NCBI GenBank assembly: GCA_022446815.1
Contig: JAKVCD010000018.1
Location: forward strand, 101,818-165,817
Length of the DNA stretch: 64,000 bases
Origin: Planctomycetota bacterium
GTDB lineage: Bacteria > Planctomycetota > UBA1135 > GCA-002686595
Direction: 5' to 3'
The position numbers were made by a program, and so were the translations under genes. Of this stretch, positions 15,477 to 24,796 are shown one piece after another (the stretch's first letter is position 1; every line of letters begins with the position of its first letter). Under the pieces are notes generated by a model that did no database searches, had not been told where the DNA came from, and was given only the letters and a program-made list of their open reading frames with translations.

Positions 15477-17120
15477 ATGAAGAGAGCAGGCTACCTGCTT
15501 ACCGTCCTCGCCCTCGCTGGTCCTCTGAAGGCTCAGCTCGGAGGGCCCCCCGTCCCCATCGAAAACCCGATCACTGAGGAGAAGCGAATCCTCGGGAAGC
15601 TCATCTTTTGGGAAGAGCAGCTCTCGAGCGACAACACGATGGCCTGCGGGACCTGTCATCAGACCCACGCTGGCGGCGCTGATGATCGCTTCGCTCGCCA
15701 CTACGGGCGAGATGATGAGTACTTCACCTATGACGACTTCGTCGGGTCACGCGGGGTGAGGCCGTCAACGAGTGATGGTGAGTTCAGCTTCAGCGGGGAG
15801 CTTCTCACACCGACGAGTCACCAGGTGGTCCAGCGGAACTCTCTGTCGTTCTATATGGCTCCGTACAACAAGGAGCTTATGTGGGACGGGAGGGTGACGG
15901 AGGAGTTCATCGACCCGGAGACGGGGGCTGTCCTCATCAGCCTCGATGGCGCGCTCGAGAGCCAAGCGCTCGATCCAATCCTCTCAGAGGTCGAGATGGC
16001 CTTTCCCGGTCGCAGCTGGGATGACGTCAGCGAGAAGCTGGAGTCTGTCAGGCCGATGGCCTTGGCGACGGATCTCCCGCCGGATATGGCGACAGCGCTC
16101 GCTGGTGGAGAGGGTTATCCAGAGCTCTTCACAGCGGCCTTCGGAGACCCTGAGATCACCGCTGCGAGGATCGCCTTCGCCCTCGCGACCTATGAGCGCA
16201 CGCTCATCCCAGATCAGACTCCATGGGACCTCTTCAAAGGAGGCGACAGCGAGGCCTTGACCCCAGCGCAGAAGAACGGGGAGGCGCTCTTCCGAGACGC
16301 TGCGCGTTGCAACCTTTGTCATAATCCGCCGACCTTCACAGACGACCGGTTCCACAACATAGGGATCCGGCCACCACTAGATGACAGGGGACGCTTCCAT
16401 ATCACTCATGACTTCGACGACTTGGGGCGCTTCAAGACCCCCAGTCTCCGCAATGTGAGCCTCCGGCCGCGGCTCTTCCACACGGGTCGTCAGCCTGAGT
16501 TTTTAGGGCCTGCGTTTCATGGTCTGACTCATCACGGCAAGAGCCTCGTCGCGCGCGTGATGACCGTTTACCTCCTCGGAGGTGGGCCGCACCCAGGGAA
16601 CCTCAGCGACTTCATCATCCCGCTGGAGCTGACGGACACAGAGGTAGACAACCTCATCGACTTTGTTGAAAACGGCCTCACCGACCCGAGGGCTCGCGAT
16701 CAGCTCTTTCCTTTTGACAGCCCGACCCTCTTCAGCACGAGCAAGGAACGAGGGATCCGTTACATCGCAGAGGGGACGCCTGGCAGAGGGGGTAGGCAGG
16801 CCATGTTGATCGTCGAGGCACCTCCCGTCGTTGGCGGAGGACCCTTCAGGGTCGGCGTATACGGCGCGCGTCACGGGAGCCTCGCATGGGTGAGCCTTGA
16901 GCCGGCCACAGACGCAGTGGAGGGCTCACCTTGGGACCTCAACGATCCGATGTTCCAATCCACGCCCTCCTTCATTGACGGGCATGCGACATGGCAGGCT
17001 GAGCTCCCAATGGATGAGACCTTGATCGGTCAAGAGATTGACATCTGCTGGTGCTTCTTCGATGACTCGATCCCGAGCCGCATCGCGAAGACCCGGACGG
17101 TCCGCTTGACCGTCCACTGA
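15477..17120 (+). CDS. Secreted di-heme cytochrome c peroxidase (MauG/CcpA family), copy 2
   Basis: Tandem paralogue of the preceding gene with the same architecture: signal peptide (residues 1-21), heme sites CGTCH near residue 56 and CNLCH near 278, blocks SLSFYMAPYNKELMWDGR and FKTPSLRNVSLRPRLFHTG, and a C-terminal module of about 115 residues (LIVEAPPVVGG... to VRLTVH). The start follows a strong AAGGAGGAGG site, unlike copy 1. The two proteins share long stretches such as PIENPITEEKRILGK at the mature N-terminus, so the duplication is clear. The gene is convergent with the CotH giant; only 21 bases separate the stops and they hold a hairpin. Substrate or partner unknown. Confidence 0.88.
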   Translation: MKRAGYLLTVLALAGPLKAQLGGPPVPIENPITEEKRILGKLIFWEEQLSSDNTMACGTCHQTHAGGADDRFARHYGRDDEYFTYDDFVGSRGVRPSTSDGEFSFSGELLTPTSHQVVQRNSLSFYMAPYNKELMWDGRVTEEFIDPETGAVLISLDGALESQALDPILSEVEMAFPGRSWDDVSEKLESVRPMALATDLPPDMATALAGGEGYPELFTAAFGDPEITAARIAFALATYERTLIPDQTPWDLFKGGDSEALTPAQKNGEALFRDAARCNLCHNPPTFTDDRFHNIGIRPPLDDRGRFHITHDFDDLGRFKTPSLRNVSLRPRLFHTGRQPEFLGPAFHGLTHHGKSLVARVMTVYLLGGGPHPGNLSDFIIPLELTDTEVDNLIDFVENGLTDPRARDQLFPFDSPTLFSTSKERGIRYIAEGTPGRGGRQAMLIVEAPPVVGGGPFRVGVYGARHGSLAWVSLEPATDAVEGSPWDLNDPMFQSTPSFIDGHATWQAELPMDETLIGQEIDICWCFFDDSIPSRIAKTRTVRLTVH

Positions 17121-17134
17121 CGGCTTGAGCAGCG

Positions 17135-17155
17135 GCGTCTCTCAGGGAGAGACGC
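17135..17155. terminator. Bidirectional hairpin between peroxidase and CotH genes
   Basis: GCGTCTCTC-AGG-GAGAGACGC, a perfect 9-bp stem with a 3-base loop. It lies 14 bases after the plus-strand stop and overlaps the minus-strand stop at 17142. There is no T-run on either side. Confidence 0.5.
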
Positions 17156-20100
17156 TGTTGCGCTGGCCAGGAGTGCCGCCCTGGACAAAGGACTCTGCCC
17201 AGGAAGAGGGGAGGGCGTTGTCCCGCGCGGCGTCGATCAGCTCTAGGGTCGTGCCGCCGCCGTCTGGCCCAGTGGGCCAAGGGGCCTGGTCGTCGTATTC
17301 GACGAAGTCGTGGAGGCCGTTAGGCGCGTGCAACTCGATCCGCTCGCCTGCGCCAGAGAGGCCAAAGCCGAAGCCACCAAGCACGTTTGAGACGGTTGGG
17401 AACTCTGCGCTGAAGGCCGCTAGGTCCCTGCAGATGACGAGGTGTCCTGCAGCAGGGATCACTGTCCCAGCAGGGATCTGGTAGACGCTTCCCTCATCTT
17501 GAAGCTCCCAGCCGTCGAGGCTGAGAGCGGTGGTGGTGGGGTTGTAAAGCTCGACCCAATCGCCGGGGTCCGAGCTTCGGTTGGGGTTGTACTGGAGCTC
17601 GTTCAGGACGACGCTCGCGCCTCCGCTCGCTGATGTGAACTGGGCGGTGATGCTGTAGGCCCCAGAGGGGTCGATCTGAATCACGGGGTTCTGCGGCGCG
17701 CCAGGGTCAGACCATGAGGCGAAGCTAAATCCACTCGAAGGGATCGCCTCGAGCTGGACCGGGACCCCAAGGAAGTAGGTGCCGGTGAAGGGGCCGTCAA
17801 TCTCTGCGACCTTGAGGCGTATGCGACCTGCACCGTGCGGGGAGACGTTCAGCGACAGGTCGTACATCCCCGCGAGCTGGAACTGGAAGCGGACGTGGTC
17901 ACGGCAGAAGTCGGGGCGGTTCGTGATGAAGTCCCGGATGATGCCGATGTGAGACTGCCAGAAGCTAAAGCTCCCGTTCCAGAGGGGGACGTGGTTAGGG
18001 AAGTCTTGGATGATCTTCGCCTCAACCTCATCCACGACAGGGAGCAGCACGCTGGGTGAGAGTGAGGTGTTCAAGAGGTCTGCATAGCGCAGGATAAAGT
18101 CGCGCTTGAAGCCTTCGTTCTCCATCAGCTCCAAGAACAGCTCGCGCGCGTAGTAGCTACCTAAGGTGGGGTTGAACAGGCGTGTCAGCGAGTTAGCGGT
18201 CACCGGGCCGCCAAAGAGGCCGAGGCCGAAGTCGGTGTCGTAGAGCAGCCAACGCCACTTGGCGCCGTCCTCCTGCGCGCGCCAGAACTTAATGTTGTTC
18301 TGCGGCCAGTCCGTGTTGTTCGCCCAGATCTGGTGAGTGAAGTAGTGCGCGTAGTTGTCCACATCGACCATCGAGGCGATCACGTCGAAGTGCGTGTCAT
18401 CGCTCATGTCGTTGTCGCGGAGGTACTCGAGCATCTCTTGGTAGTGCTCCGCCGAGCCCTCGATCACGCCTAGGTTGTGTTCGAGGAGGTCGACCTTGTC
18501 AGGGTCCACCCCGTGGCGGTAGGCGAGATAGTCCTCGTCTTGACGCTCTCGGATCGACATGAGGCCCCAGTAGTCACCGTTCAGGTAGACGATGGTCGGC
18601 CGGTAAGCCATGTCGTCGAGTCCAGTGCCCTCGCTCGCTATATGGACGATGGGGTCTCTGCAGAGGCCGAAGTAGAAGTCGTTGCCAGAGTTGCGCAGGA
18701 CTACCGACTCGAACTCATCATTTTCGAGGTCCTCGAAGAACGCGTAGTCCATGTCGGCGTCTCCATAGCCCCCGCGCGCCATGAGACGCAGGCTCTTTTG
18801 GGGCAGGGTCCTTGAGAAGCCGCCGTGGATCTTGGTGCCAACGTCCATCGAGAGCTCACGCTCGCCGTCCTCTTCAAAGAACTCGATGTGGAGCGGGCGC
18901 TCCCAGTCGTTCCAGAAGTTCGCGCCATCGAACCACGGTCCGCCCGCAGCGTTCGGCCCCAGGACGTAGATCCCGGTGTCCGGGTCAAACAAGTTGTCGG
19001 GCTCCGTGACCAGCGAGAAGATCGGGAGCTCTCCCACGGGCGCGGCGTCGACGAGGTATGTGTTCGTGCAGATCGGACTAGGCCACAGCCCAGGCGAGAA
19101 GGCGCGCGCGCGTATGACCGTCGCGCCTTGGGCGGAGACAGAGATCGCTCCGACATAGAGGGCCGACAGCTCCGTGGGCTCGGTGCAATCGAGGGAGTAG
19201 CGGATGTCTACTGCTGGATCGTCGCTGCTGAGGCTGATCGTGAGGGCGGTCGCACTCATCATGCCGTCAGGGCTCGCGCTCACAGACGGGGCGTAGTCCG
19301 GTCGGCCCTCGTTCGTGTTGGGGCTCCCCGGCGTAGGCTCGAGGAAGTGAAGCGGTGCTGCGCCGACGCCTGAGAGGTCGGAGCGTCCATAGGAGGTGTT
19401 CGCGTAGACCTGGGGGAAGGAGAGCCTGTCTACCTCACGCCCAGCAGCGTCTGAGAGGACGATCACCTCGCCACTCGCAGAGAGCTTGAAGTTCGTGTGC
19501 AGAGCGTAGTCGTCTCCGACCCCCTTGAACTCTAGGGCCGGGTCAGGGGACTCTCCGGTGGGGCTAGCCGTCATCCCGGTGAGGAACATGGAGACGCTGA
19601 GGTCGTCGGAGGCGCTGGACTCGTTGTGTACCTGGACGGAGAGGACGTTCTCTCCTGCGCGCAAGAAGGACTCGAAAGAGGTTAACTGTTGGCCGGGGAG
19701 CCTTGAGCCCTGATAGAGGAGCGCCTCGTGTGAGCCTGAGGCTGGGGTACCGACCGGCACGTGGGTGCCTGGAAGGCCGGGCATGTTCTCCCGCGCGATC
19801 TCGTGGCCGTTGAGGTAGGCGACGTAGCCGTCGTCGTAGTCCACGTGGAGGAAGAGTGCGCTCAGGTTTCGCGCGAGCTTTCGCTCAATCTTGAACCGCT
19901 GCCGGACATAGATCGTGTCGCGGTTGACGACGGTAGCGTCGTCGTCGTCGCCGAAGCCGAAGCCGCTCGCGCCCTCTCGCCAAGAAGAGTCATCAAAGTT
20001 GAGGTCTCTCCAGCTGGCCGGTGGCTCAGTGTTCACCGCGAAGTATCTGGCTGGGGACCCTTGTCGGGCGAGGGTGTGATAGTGAGGGCCGACGGGGCGG

Positions 20101-20390
20101 TCGGTGCCGAGCCCCGAAGCCCAGATGAGGACGCCTTGCTGAGGAGGGATGGAGAGTGGCGGGAGAGTCCAAGCCTCGAGCTCGTCTGGGTCATCCGAGA
20201 GGTGCCAGCCTGTCAGGTCGATCTCTTCGGCGCCGTGGTTCCACAGCTCGATCCAGTCAGAAGACTTGCCGTCCTCGTCGTTGACGAGGTCGATGTTCGA
20301 CGCGCAGACCTCATGGATCGTGACCTGCGCTGCGACTCTAGCGGGCAGCGCGGCGAGGAGCGCGAGGCTCAAGAGGGGGATGACCTTCAC
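17142..20390 (-). CDS. Secreted CotH-kinase/lamin-tail-domain protein, copy 1
   Basis: Large exported protein of 1082 residues. Order: signal peptide (VKVIPLLSLALLAALPARVAAQ region); lamin-tail domain (IHEVCASN...DWIELWNHG...WTLPP, about residues 24-105); a beta region around YVAYLNG; a chitobiase-C-like domain (VSASPDGMMSATALTIS, about 380-450); a CotH kinase-like domain (about 453-730: LPIFSLVTEPDN, GTKIHGGFSRTLPQKSLRL, LRNSGNDFYFGLCRDP, YLNGDYWGLMSIRERQDED, WRWLLYDTDFGLGL); and a second lamin-tail domain (LNELQYNPNRSSDPGDWVEL, about 926 to end). GTG at 20390 was chosen because TATGCT sits six bases upstream and the signal peptide follows at once; in-frame GTG 20438 and ATG 20426 are alternatives. 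CotH-family proteins include spore-coat protein kinases; target here is unknown. Confidence 0.85.
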   Translation of the reverse strand: MKVIPLLSLALLAALPARVAAQVTIHEVCASNIDLVNDEDGKSSDWIELWNHGAEEIDLTGWHLSDDPDELEAWTLPPLSIPPQQGVLIWASGLGTDRPVGPHYHTLARQGSPARYFAVNTEPPASWRDLNFDDSSWREGASGFGFGDDDDATVVNRDTIYVRQRFKIERKLARNLSALFLHVDYDDGYVAYLNGHEIARENMPGLPGTHVPVGTPASGSHEALLYQGSRLPGQQLTSFESFLRAGENVLSVQVHNESSASDDLSVSMFLTGMTASPTGESPDPALEFKGVGDDYALHTNFKLSASGEVIVLSDAAGREVDRLSFPQVYANTSYGRSDLSGVGAAPLHFLEPTPGSPNTNEGRPDYAPSVSASPDGMMSATALTISLSSDDPAVDIRYSLDCTEPTELSALYVGAISVSAQGATVIRARAFSPGLWPSPICTNTYLVDAAPVGELPIFSLVTEPDNLFDPDTGIYVLGPNAAGGPWFDGANFWNDWERPLHIEFFEEDGERELSMDVGTKIHGGFSRTLPQKSLRLMARGGYGDADMDYAFFEDLENDEFESVVLRNSGNDFYFGLCRDPIVHIASEGTGLDDMAYRPTIVYLNGDYWGLMSIRERQDEDYLAYRHGVDPDKVDLLEHNLGVIEGSAEHYQEMLEYLRDNDMSDDTHFDVIASMVDVDNYAHYFTHQIWANNTDWPQNNIKFWRAQEDGAKWRWLLYDTDFGLGLFGGPVTANSLTRLFNPTLGSYYARELFLELMENEGFKRDFILRYADLLNTSLSPSVLLPVVDEVEAKIIQDFPNHVPLWNGSFSFWQSHIGIIRDFITNRPDFCRDHVRFQFQLAGMYDLSLNVSPHGAGRIRLKVAEIDGPFTGTYFLGVPVQLEAIPSSGFSFASWSDPGAPQNPVIQIDPSGAYSITAQFTSASGGASVVLNELQYNPNRSSDPGDWVELYNPTTTALSLDGWELQDEGSVYQIPAGTVIPAAGHLVICRDLAAFSAEFPTVSNVLGGFGFGLSGAGERIELHAPNGLHDFVEYDDQAPWPTGPDGGGTTLELIDAARDNALPSSWAESFVQGGTPGQRNSVSP

Positions 20391-20396
20391 CCTTTG

Positions 20397-20402
20397 AGCA
20401 TA
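20397..20402 (-). promoter_or_regulatory. TATGCT -10-like hexamer, leaderless start of CotH copy 1
   Basis: Minus-strand TATGCT, 6-base spacer CAAAGG, GTG at 20390. Compare copy 2: TATACT, spacer TAAGGT, ATG. Confidence 0.5.
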
Positions 20403-20441
20403 TGCCTGATATGGGTAATTCGCCATCTGAGCGCGCACAGG

Positions 20442-23400
20442 TTAGAGAGAGACGCTGTTCCTCTCTCCTGGCGTGCCTCCGAGGACGCTCGACTCAGCCC
20501 AAGAGCCCGGGAGGGCATTGTCTGTGCCAGAGTTAATGAGCTCGAGGGTCGGTCCGTTACCATCCGGCCCGCTCGGCCAAGGCCGCGTGTCGTCATATTC
20601 GACGACGTCGTGCAGGCCGAGCTGGCTGTGTAGCTCGATGCGTTCGCCGCCTCCGGAGAGCCCAAAGCCGATGTCGCCTATGACGTTCGTCGCTGCGGGG
20701 TATGCCGCAGTGAAGGCGCTAAGGTCACTGCAGAGGGTGAGGAAGCCAAAGCTAGGAATCTCTGTCCCCGGCGGGATCACGTAGGTGTTGTTTTCATCAC
20801 GCAGCTCCCAACCCTCTAAGGAGACCGCGGACAAGCCTCGGTTGTGCAGCTCCACCCAGTCACCTGTGTCAGCGCCGCGGGCCGGGTTGTACTGGATCTC
20901 GTTGATGATGACCTCGTCGACCTCGGTGGAGGGCTCGAAGACAGCGATCAAGCTGAAGTCATCCGTGAGGTTGAGCTCGATCTCTTCTCTCTGAGGTACA
21001 GAGCCACCAAAGATCGGCGGGACAGTCCAGCCGACGAAGTCGTACCCGCTGTTCGGTTGCGCCTCGATCGTCATCGGGACGCCGCCGAAATAAGAGCCGA
21101 GGAAGGCCTCCTCGACCGTGATCGAGGTCAGCTTGATCCGCCCAGCACCAGGGGGCTGTATGTCTAACGCCAAGGTAAAGCTGTCAGTGACATGGTTGAA
21201 TTGGGAGCGCACGTGATTCCTGCAGTTCTGCACGCGGTTGACTGCGAAGTTGCGTACGGCAGACATGTTTCCTTGCCAAGTCCAGTAGTCGCCACCCCAC
21301 TTGGCGAGGTGCACCGGCATGTCTTGAATCAAGGCGCTCTCGACCTCGTCGATGATGGAGAGGACATTCGTCGCCGACTGCTTCGTGTTCATGAGGTCCG
21401 CGAAGACGCAGATGAACTCGTCTCGGAAGGCCTCGTTCTCCATCAAGTTTATGAAGAGGGTGTTGTACCACTGGTTCGCGTCGAAGAGCCTCGCGAGCGC
21501 GTTGTTCGTAGCAGGCCCGCCCCATAGGCCCAGGCCAAAGTCTGTGTCATATAGGATCCAACGCCAGCGACCGCCCGCCTGCGACCGCCAGAACTTGATG
21601 TTGTTTTGGGGCCAGTCCGTGTTGTTGCACCACACCTGCTGAGCGACATACTTCGCGTAGTTGTGTGTGTCCATCATGGACTCGATCACGGCGAAGTGAG
21701 CGTCGTCAGAGAGGTCGTTCGCAGTGGCATACTGGAGCATCTCGAAGTAGCGGTCTGAAGAACCCTCTACGACGGAGCCTCCAAACTCTAAGAGGTCTAC
21801 GCGGTCCGGGTCGACGTCGTAATGGTTCTCGAGATAGTCCTCGTCGACCCGCTCCCTCAGCCCCATGAAACCCCAATATTCACCGTTTAGATAAACCAGC
21901 GCAGGTCGGTAGGCCTGGTCGTCGATATCTGTCCCCTCGGTTACGAGGTGGATGAGGGGGTCTCTGCAGTTGGCGTAGAGGTAGTCATTCCCCGAGTTGC
22001 GCAAGAGCAGCGTCTTGAAGCTGTCCGACTCGACGTCATCGAAGAAGGCGTGCTCTATCGACCCCTCTCCGTATCCCCCGCGCGCGATCAATCGGAAGCT
22101 CTTCTGGGGGTGAGTGCGGGAGAAGTTTCCATGGATCTTCGTGCCGAGGTCCATGCCTACCACCCTCGTACGATCATTCTCAAAGAACTCCACGTGTAGC
22201 GGCCGCTCCCAGTTGTTCCAGAAGTTGGCGCCGTCATACCAAGGCGGTGAACCTGCGTTGGGCCCGAGCACGTGGATGCCTGTCTGCCAGTCCCAGAGGT
22301 TGTCGGGCTCCGTAACTAGTGAGAAGACGGGGAGGTCGCCTACCGGGCCTGCGCCGATGAGATAGGTGTTCGTGCAGATCGGGCCAGGCCATAGGCCTTC
22401 TTGGTAGGCACGGGCACGAAGGACTGCGCCGCCTGAAGGGTCACCGACGGGGAAGACGGGCCCTGTCACGATCGGGTCATCTTCGGTTGGCTCGCTGCAG
22501 TCCGTCGTGTAGTGGATCGTCGGAGCGCCCTCATCGGGAGTGAAGGTCACAGCGATGATACCGCTGTTGATCATCCTCCCCTCCGGGCTCGCGCGCAGCG
22601 CCGAGGCGTACCCTGAACGCCCCTCTTTGATGTTGGGCGACCCCGGAGTCATGCTCTTGAAGTGAAGCGGTGCCTCGCCTGCGTCGGGAAGCTCGGAGCG
22701 TCCGAAGCTCGTGTTGATGTAGACCTGAGGCATCTCCAGGGAGTCGACGACGGCTCCCTGAGGATTCGTGAGCACGAGCTCTTCGCCGCTGGCAGAGAGC
22801 TTGAAGTTGGTGTGGTGTGAGTAGTTTTGCCCCGCGCCTTTGAAGATGAGGGAGGGGTGAGGGAGCTCGCCAACCGGCGCGGCCGTCGTCGCCGTCAGGA
22901 AGGCGATGAGGGTCATGTCGGAGGAGGTCGAGTTGACGTTGTGGACCTGGACCGCGAGCACGTTCTCCCCAGGCCGAAGCTGCGCCTCTAAAGGCCTGAG
23001 CTGTGTGGGCTCAAGCTTCCCTCCCTGATAGAGGATCGCCTCGTGGTCTGTAGGGGCGTAGGTGTCATAAGGGGTCGGTGAGCCGGGGAGGCTGAAGAGG
23101 TTCTCGCGCTTAATCTCTCGTCCGTTGAGGTAAGCAACATAAGCGTCGTCGAAGTCGACGTGGAGGTAGAGCCCATCGAGGATGCGGAGAAACTTAGCCT
23201 CGCAGTCGAACTCGAAGCGGAGGTAGACAGAGCCTGCTTGGACGAAGGTCGCGTCGTCTCCATCGCCATATCCGAAGCCGCTCGGTCCTGCACTCCAGGC
23301 AGAGTCGTCAAAGCCGACGTCTCGCCATGTCGCCGGGGGCTCCTGCGTACCGATAAAGTAGGAGGCGTCGTCACCTTGGGTGACCAGCGGGTGGTATCTC

Positions 23401-23720
23401 GGCAGCACAGGCTGGCTCGATCCCTTGCCTGAGGCCCAGATCAGGATGCGCTCATCGGGCGCGAGCGTCTCGTCCGGCAGCGTCCACTTCCTCGGGTCAT
23501 CTGCGTCGTCCGAGAGACACCAGCCGTTCAGGTTGACCTCTGCAGAGCTGTGATTTCTGAGCTCAATCCAGTCAGGTGAGTCGCCGTCTTCGTCTAACAG
23601 CGCAAGGCTGTCTCCCTCTGGGAGGTACGAGGGACACACCTCTGAGATAGAGATCTGCGCGTGCGAGGGCAGGGCTGTGAAGCAGAGGGCTGTCAGGATG
23701 AGGGAACAGATTCGGCGCAT
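20442..23720 (-). CDS. Secreted CotH-kinase/lamin-tail-domain protein, copy 2
   Basis: Tandem paralogue (1092 residues) with the same domain order as copy 1: signal peptide (MRRICSLILTALCFTALPSH), lamin-tail domain (DWIELRNHSSAEVNLNGW), beta region with YVAYLNG, chitobiase-C-like segment (RASPEGRMINSGIIAVTF), CotH kinase-like domain from about residue 460 to 730 (LPVFSLVTEPDN, GTKIHGNFSRTHPQKSFRL, YLNGEYWGFMGLRER, YDTDFGLGLWGG), and a C-terminal lamin-tail domain (INEIQYNPARGADTGDWVEL) ending GGTPGERNSVSL, nearly the same end as copy 1. It lies upstream of copy 1 on the same strand with the stop 51 bases before the chosen copy 1 start. ATG follows TATACT by six bases. Calcium- or surface-binding roles are plausible but not shown. 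Confidence 0.87.
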   Translation of the reverse strand: MRRICSLILTALCFTALPSHAQISISEVCPSYLPEGDSLALLDEDGDSPDWIELRNHSSAEVNLNGWCLSDDADDPRKWTLPDETLAPDERILIWASGKGSSQPVLPRYHPLVTQGDDASYFIGTQEPPATWRDVGFDDSAWSAGPSGFGYGDGDDATFVQAGSVYLRFEFDCEAKFLRILDGLYLHVDFDDAYVAYLNGREIKRENLFSLPGSPTPYDTYAPTDHEAILYQGGKLEPTQLRPLEAQLRPGENVLAVQVHNVNSTSSDMTLIAFLTATTAAPVGELPHPSLIFKGAGQNYSHHTNFKLSASGEELVLTNPQGAVVDSLEMPQVYINTSFGRSELPDAGEAPLHFKSMTPGSPNIKEGRSGYASALRASPEGRMINSGIIAVTFTPDEGAPTIHYTTDCSEPTEDDPIVTGPVFPVGDPSGGAVLRARAYQEGLWPGPICTNTYLIGAGPVGDLPVFSLVTEPDNLWDWQTGIHVLGPNAGSPPWYDGANFWNNWERPLHVEFFENDRTRVVGMDLGTKIHGNFSRTHPQKSFRLIARGGYGEGSIEHAFFDDVESDSFKTLLLRNSGNDYLYANCRDPLIHLVTEGTDIDDQAYRPALVYLNGEYWGFMGLRERVDEDYLENHYDVDPDRVDLLEFGGSVVEGSSDRYFEMLQYATANDLSDDAHFAVIESMMDTHNYAKYVAQQVWCNNTDWPQNNIKFWRSQAGGRWRWILYDTDFGLGLWGGPATNNALARLFDANQWYNTLFINLMENEAFRDEFICVFADLMNTKQSATNVLSIIDEVESALIQDMPVHLAKWGGDYWTWQGNMSAVRNFAVNRVQNCRNHVRSQFNHVTDSFTLALDIQPPGAGRIKLTSITVEEAFLGSYFGGVPMTIEAQPNSGYDFVGWTVPPIFGGSVPQREEIELNLTDDFSLIAVFEPSTEVDEVIINEIQYNPARGADTGDWVELHNRGLSAVSLEGWELRDENNTYVIPPGTEIPSFGFLTLCSDLSAFTAAYPAATNVIGDIGFGLSGGGERIELHSQLGLHDVVEYDDTRPWPSGPDGNGPTLELINSGTDNALPGSWAESSVLGGTPGERNSVSL

Positions 23721-23726
23721 ACCTTA

Positions 23727-23732
23727 AGTATA
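23727..23732 (-). promoter_or_regulatory. TATACT -10-like hexamer, leaderless start of CotH copy 2
   Basis: Minus-strand TATACT, 6-base spacer TAAGGT, ATG at 23720. Confidence 0.55.
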
Positions 23733-23757
23733 GGCCTACTCAACGATCTTGGGTGGC

Positions 23758-24690
23758 TCAGCGCTGATCGTGGACACCAGGGAGCGCGTCTACAGACGCA
23801 CTCAAGAGCTCCGCTGCCGTGAGCAAGTGCTGAGAGTTCGCGCTGAACAAGGTCGGCGGCAGGATGACGATGTAATCGTTCTGTACGGCCTTCAGCCCTC
23901 GCGCGAGCTCGTCCTCTCTCAAAAACTCGATGCTCGGCGTGAGCCCGCTGACGCTCCCCGCGACGATGAGGACGTCGGGGTCGAGCACGAGGAGCCGCTC
24001 GAAGTCAATTTGGTAGTCCATCTCATAGTCGTCCTCTGCCCCAGCGTTCTGCATACCTGCCAGCCGGATCATGAGGTCTGGCGAGGAGCCGGCACCCGTC
24101 GTCCAGACGCCTGAGCCGAGGTTGGTGTAAGTGAGCGCGCGCAGTCCGGCCCGGCGCTTGTCCGAGAGCAGGGCCTCGTGGCGTCCGCGCATATCCGCGA
24201 TCAGCTCCGCTCCGCGTTCGACCTCCCCGAGGATCCCCGCGATCTCTCCAACAGAAGAGATCACATCTTCGATGCTCTTGGGGTAAGAGAGGCTGAAGAC
24301 AGGGACACCAGCGCCCCTCAGGACCCTCGTCGTGTCGAGCTCTTGATAGACGTGCCCGATCACAAGGTCGGGGGAGAGTGCTAGGAGGCTCTCGCCGACA
24401 TAGTGCGTGAAGGTCGATGTCCCGGGGGGGAACCCCTGTGTGCTGACCTGATAGCTGTAGGAGCGCACGGTCTCAGGGAGGGCCGCGATACGCTCACTTC
24501 CGACGAGGGCGAGCACGATATCAGTCGTGCTCGAGGAGGTCGGGATCACGCGAGTCGGGCGCTCAAGGAGACGGACCTCGGCCCCGTCGTGGCTCGTCGC
24601 CTCAGCGAAGAGCTCCCCTGTCGGAGGAGTGGAGCTCTCCTGTGAGCAGGCCACGCAGAGGAGCAGGATGAGGGAGTGTGCGCGTCGCAT
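23758..24690 (-). CDS. Lipoprotein substrate-binding protein of a BtuF/hemin-type ABC importer
   Basis: Predicted lipid-anchored receptor that hands a corrinoid, heme or ferric chelate to the divergent permease and ATPase genes. It begins with a lipoprotein signal (SLILLLCVAC, Cys near residue 14). The class III binding-protein fold is indicated by VIPTSSSTTDIVLALVGSERIAALP, the LLALSPDLVIGH segment, VPVFSLSYPKSIEDVISSVGEI and LLVLDPDVLIVAG. The length of 310 residues is normal. ATG at 24690 was chosen over an upstream in-frame codon at 24921 because the latter would run into the permease gene and lacks the signal peptide. A TACCGT hexamer lies 8 bases before the ATG. No conserved cobalamin or heme ligand residue could be named, so the cargo is undecided. 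Confidence 0.82.
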   Translation of the reverse strand: MRRAHSLILLLCVACSQESSTPPTGELFAEATSHDGAEVRLLERPTRVIPTSSSTTDIVLALVGSERIAALPETVRSYSYQVSTQGFPPGTSTFTHYVGESLLALSPDLVIGHVYQELDTTRVLRGAGVPVFSLSYPKSIEDVISSVGEIAGILGEVERGAELIADMRGRHEALLSDKRRAGLRALTYTNLGSGVWTTGAGSSPDLMIRLAGMQNAGAEDDYEMDYQIDFERLLVLDPDVLIVAGSVSGLTPSIEFLREDELARGLKAVQNDYIVILPPTLFSANSQHLLTAAELLSASVDALPGVHDQR

Positions 24691-24698
24691 CGTGTGAA

Positions 24699-24704
24699 AC
24701 GGTA
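24699..24704 (-). promoter_or_regulatory. TACCGT -10-like hexamer before the binding-protein gene
   Basis: Minus-strand TACCGT, 8-base spacer, ATG at 24690. Weaker member of the leaderless set. Confidence 0.35.
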
Positions 24705-24796
24705 GTCGATCCGGTGCCCTGCGCAAGCGCTTGAGAGGGGGTAAGAGAGTTTGAGGCATCGGCGGGCGGCTGAATCGGTCAGAATGCGCGGCTGCT

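Noticed and set aside
19761-20633. 290-codon plus-strand open frame across the CotH junction
   Set aside because: Antisense to both CotH genes; no recognisable domain.
24691-24796. Possible cobalamin riboswitch between the binding protein and permease genes
   Set aside because: Only 106 bases long, no B12-box-like sequence recognised, and much of it is likely promoter.
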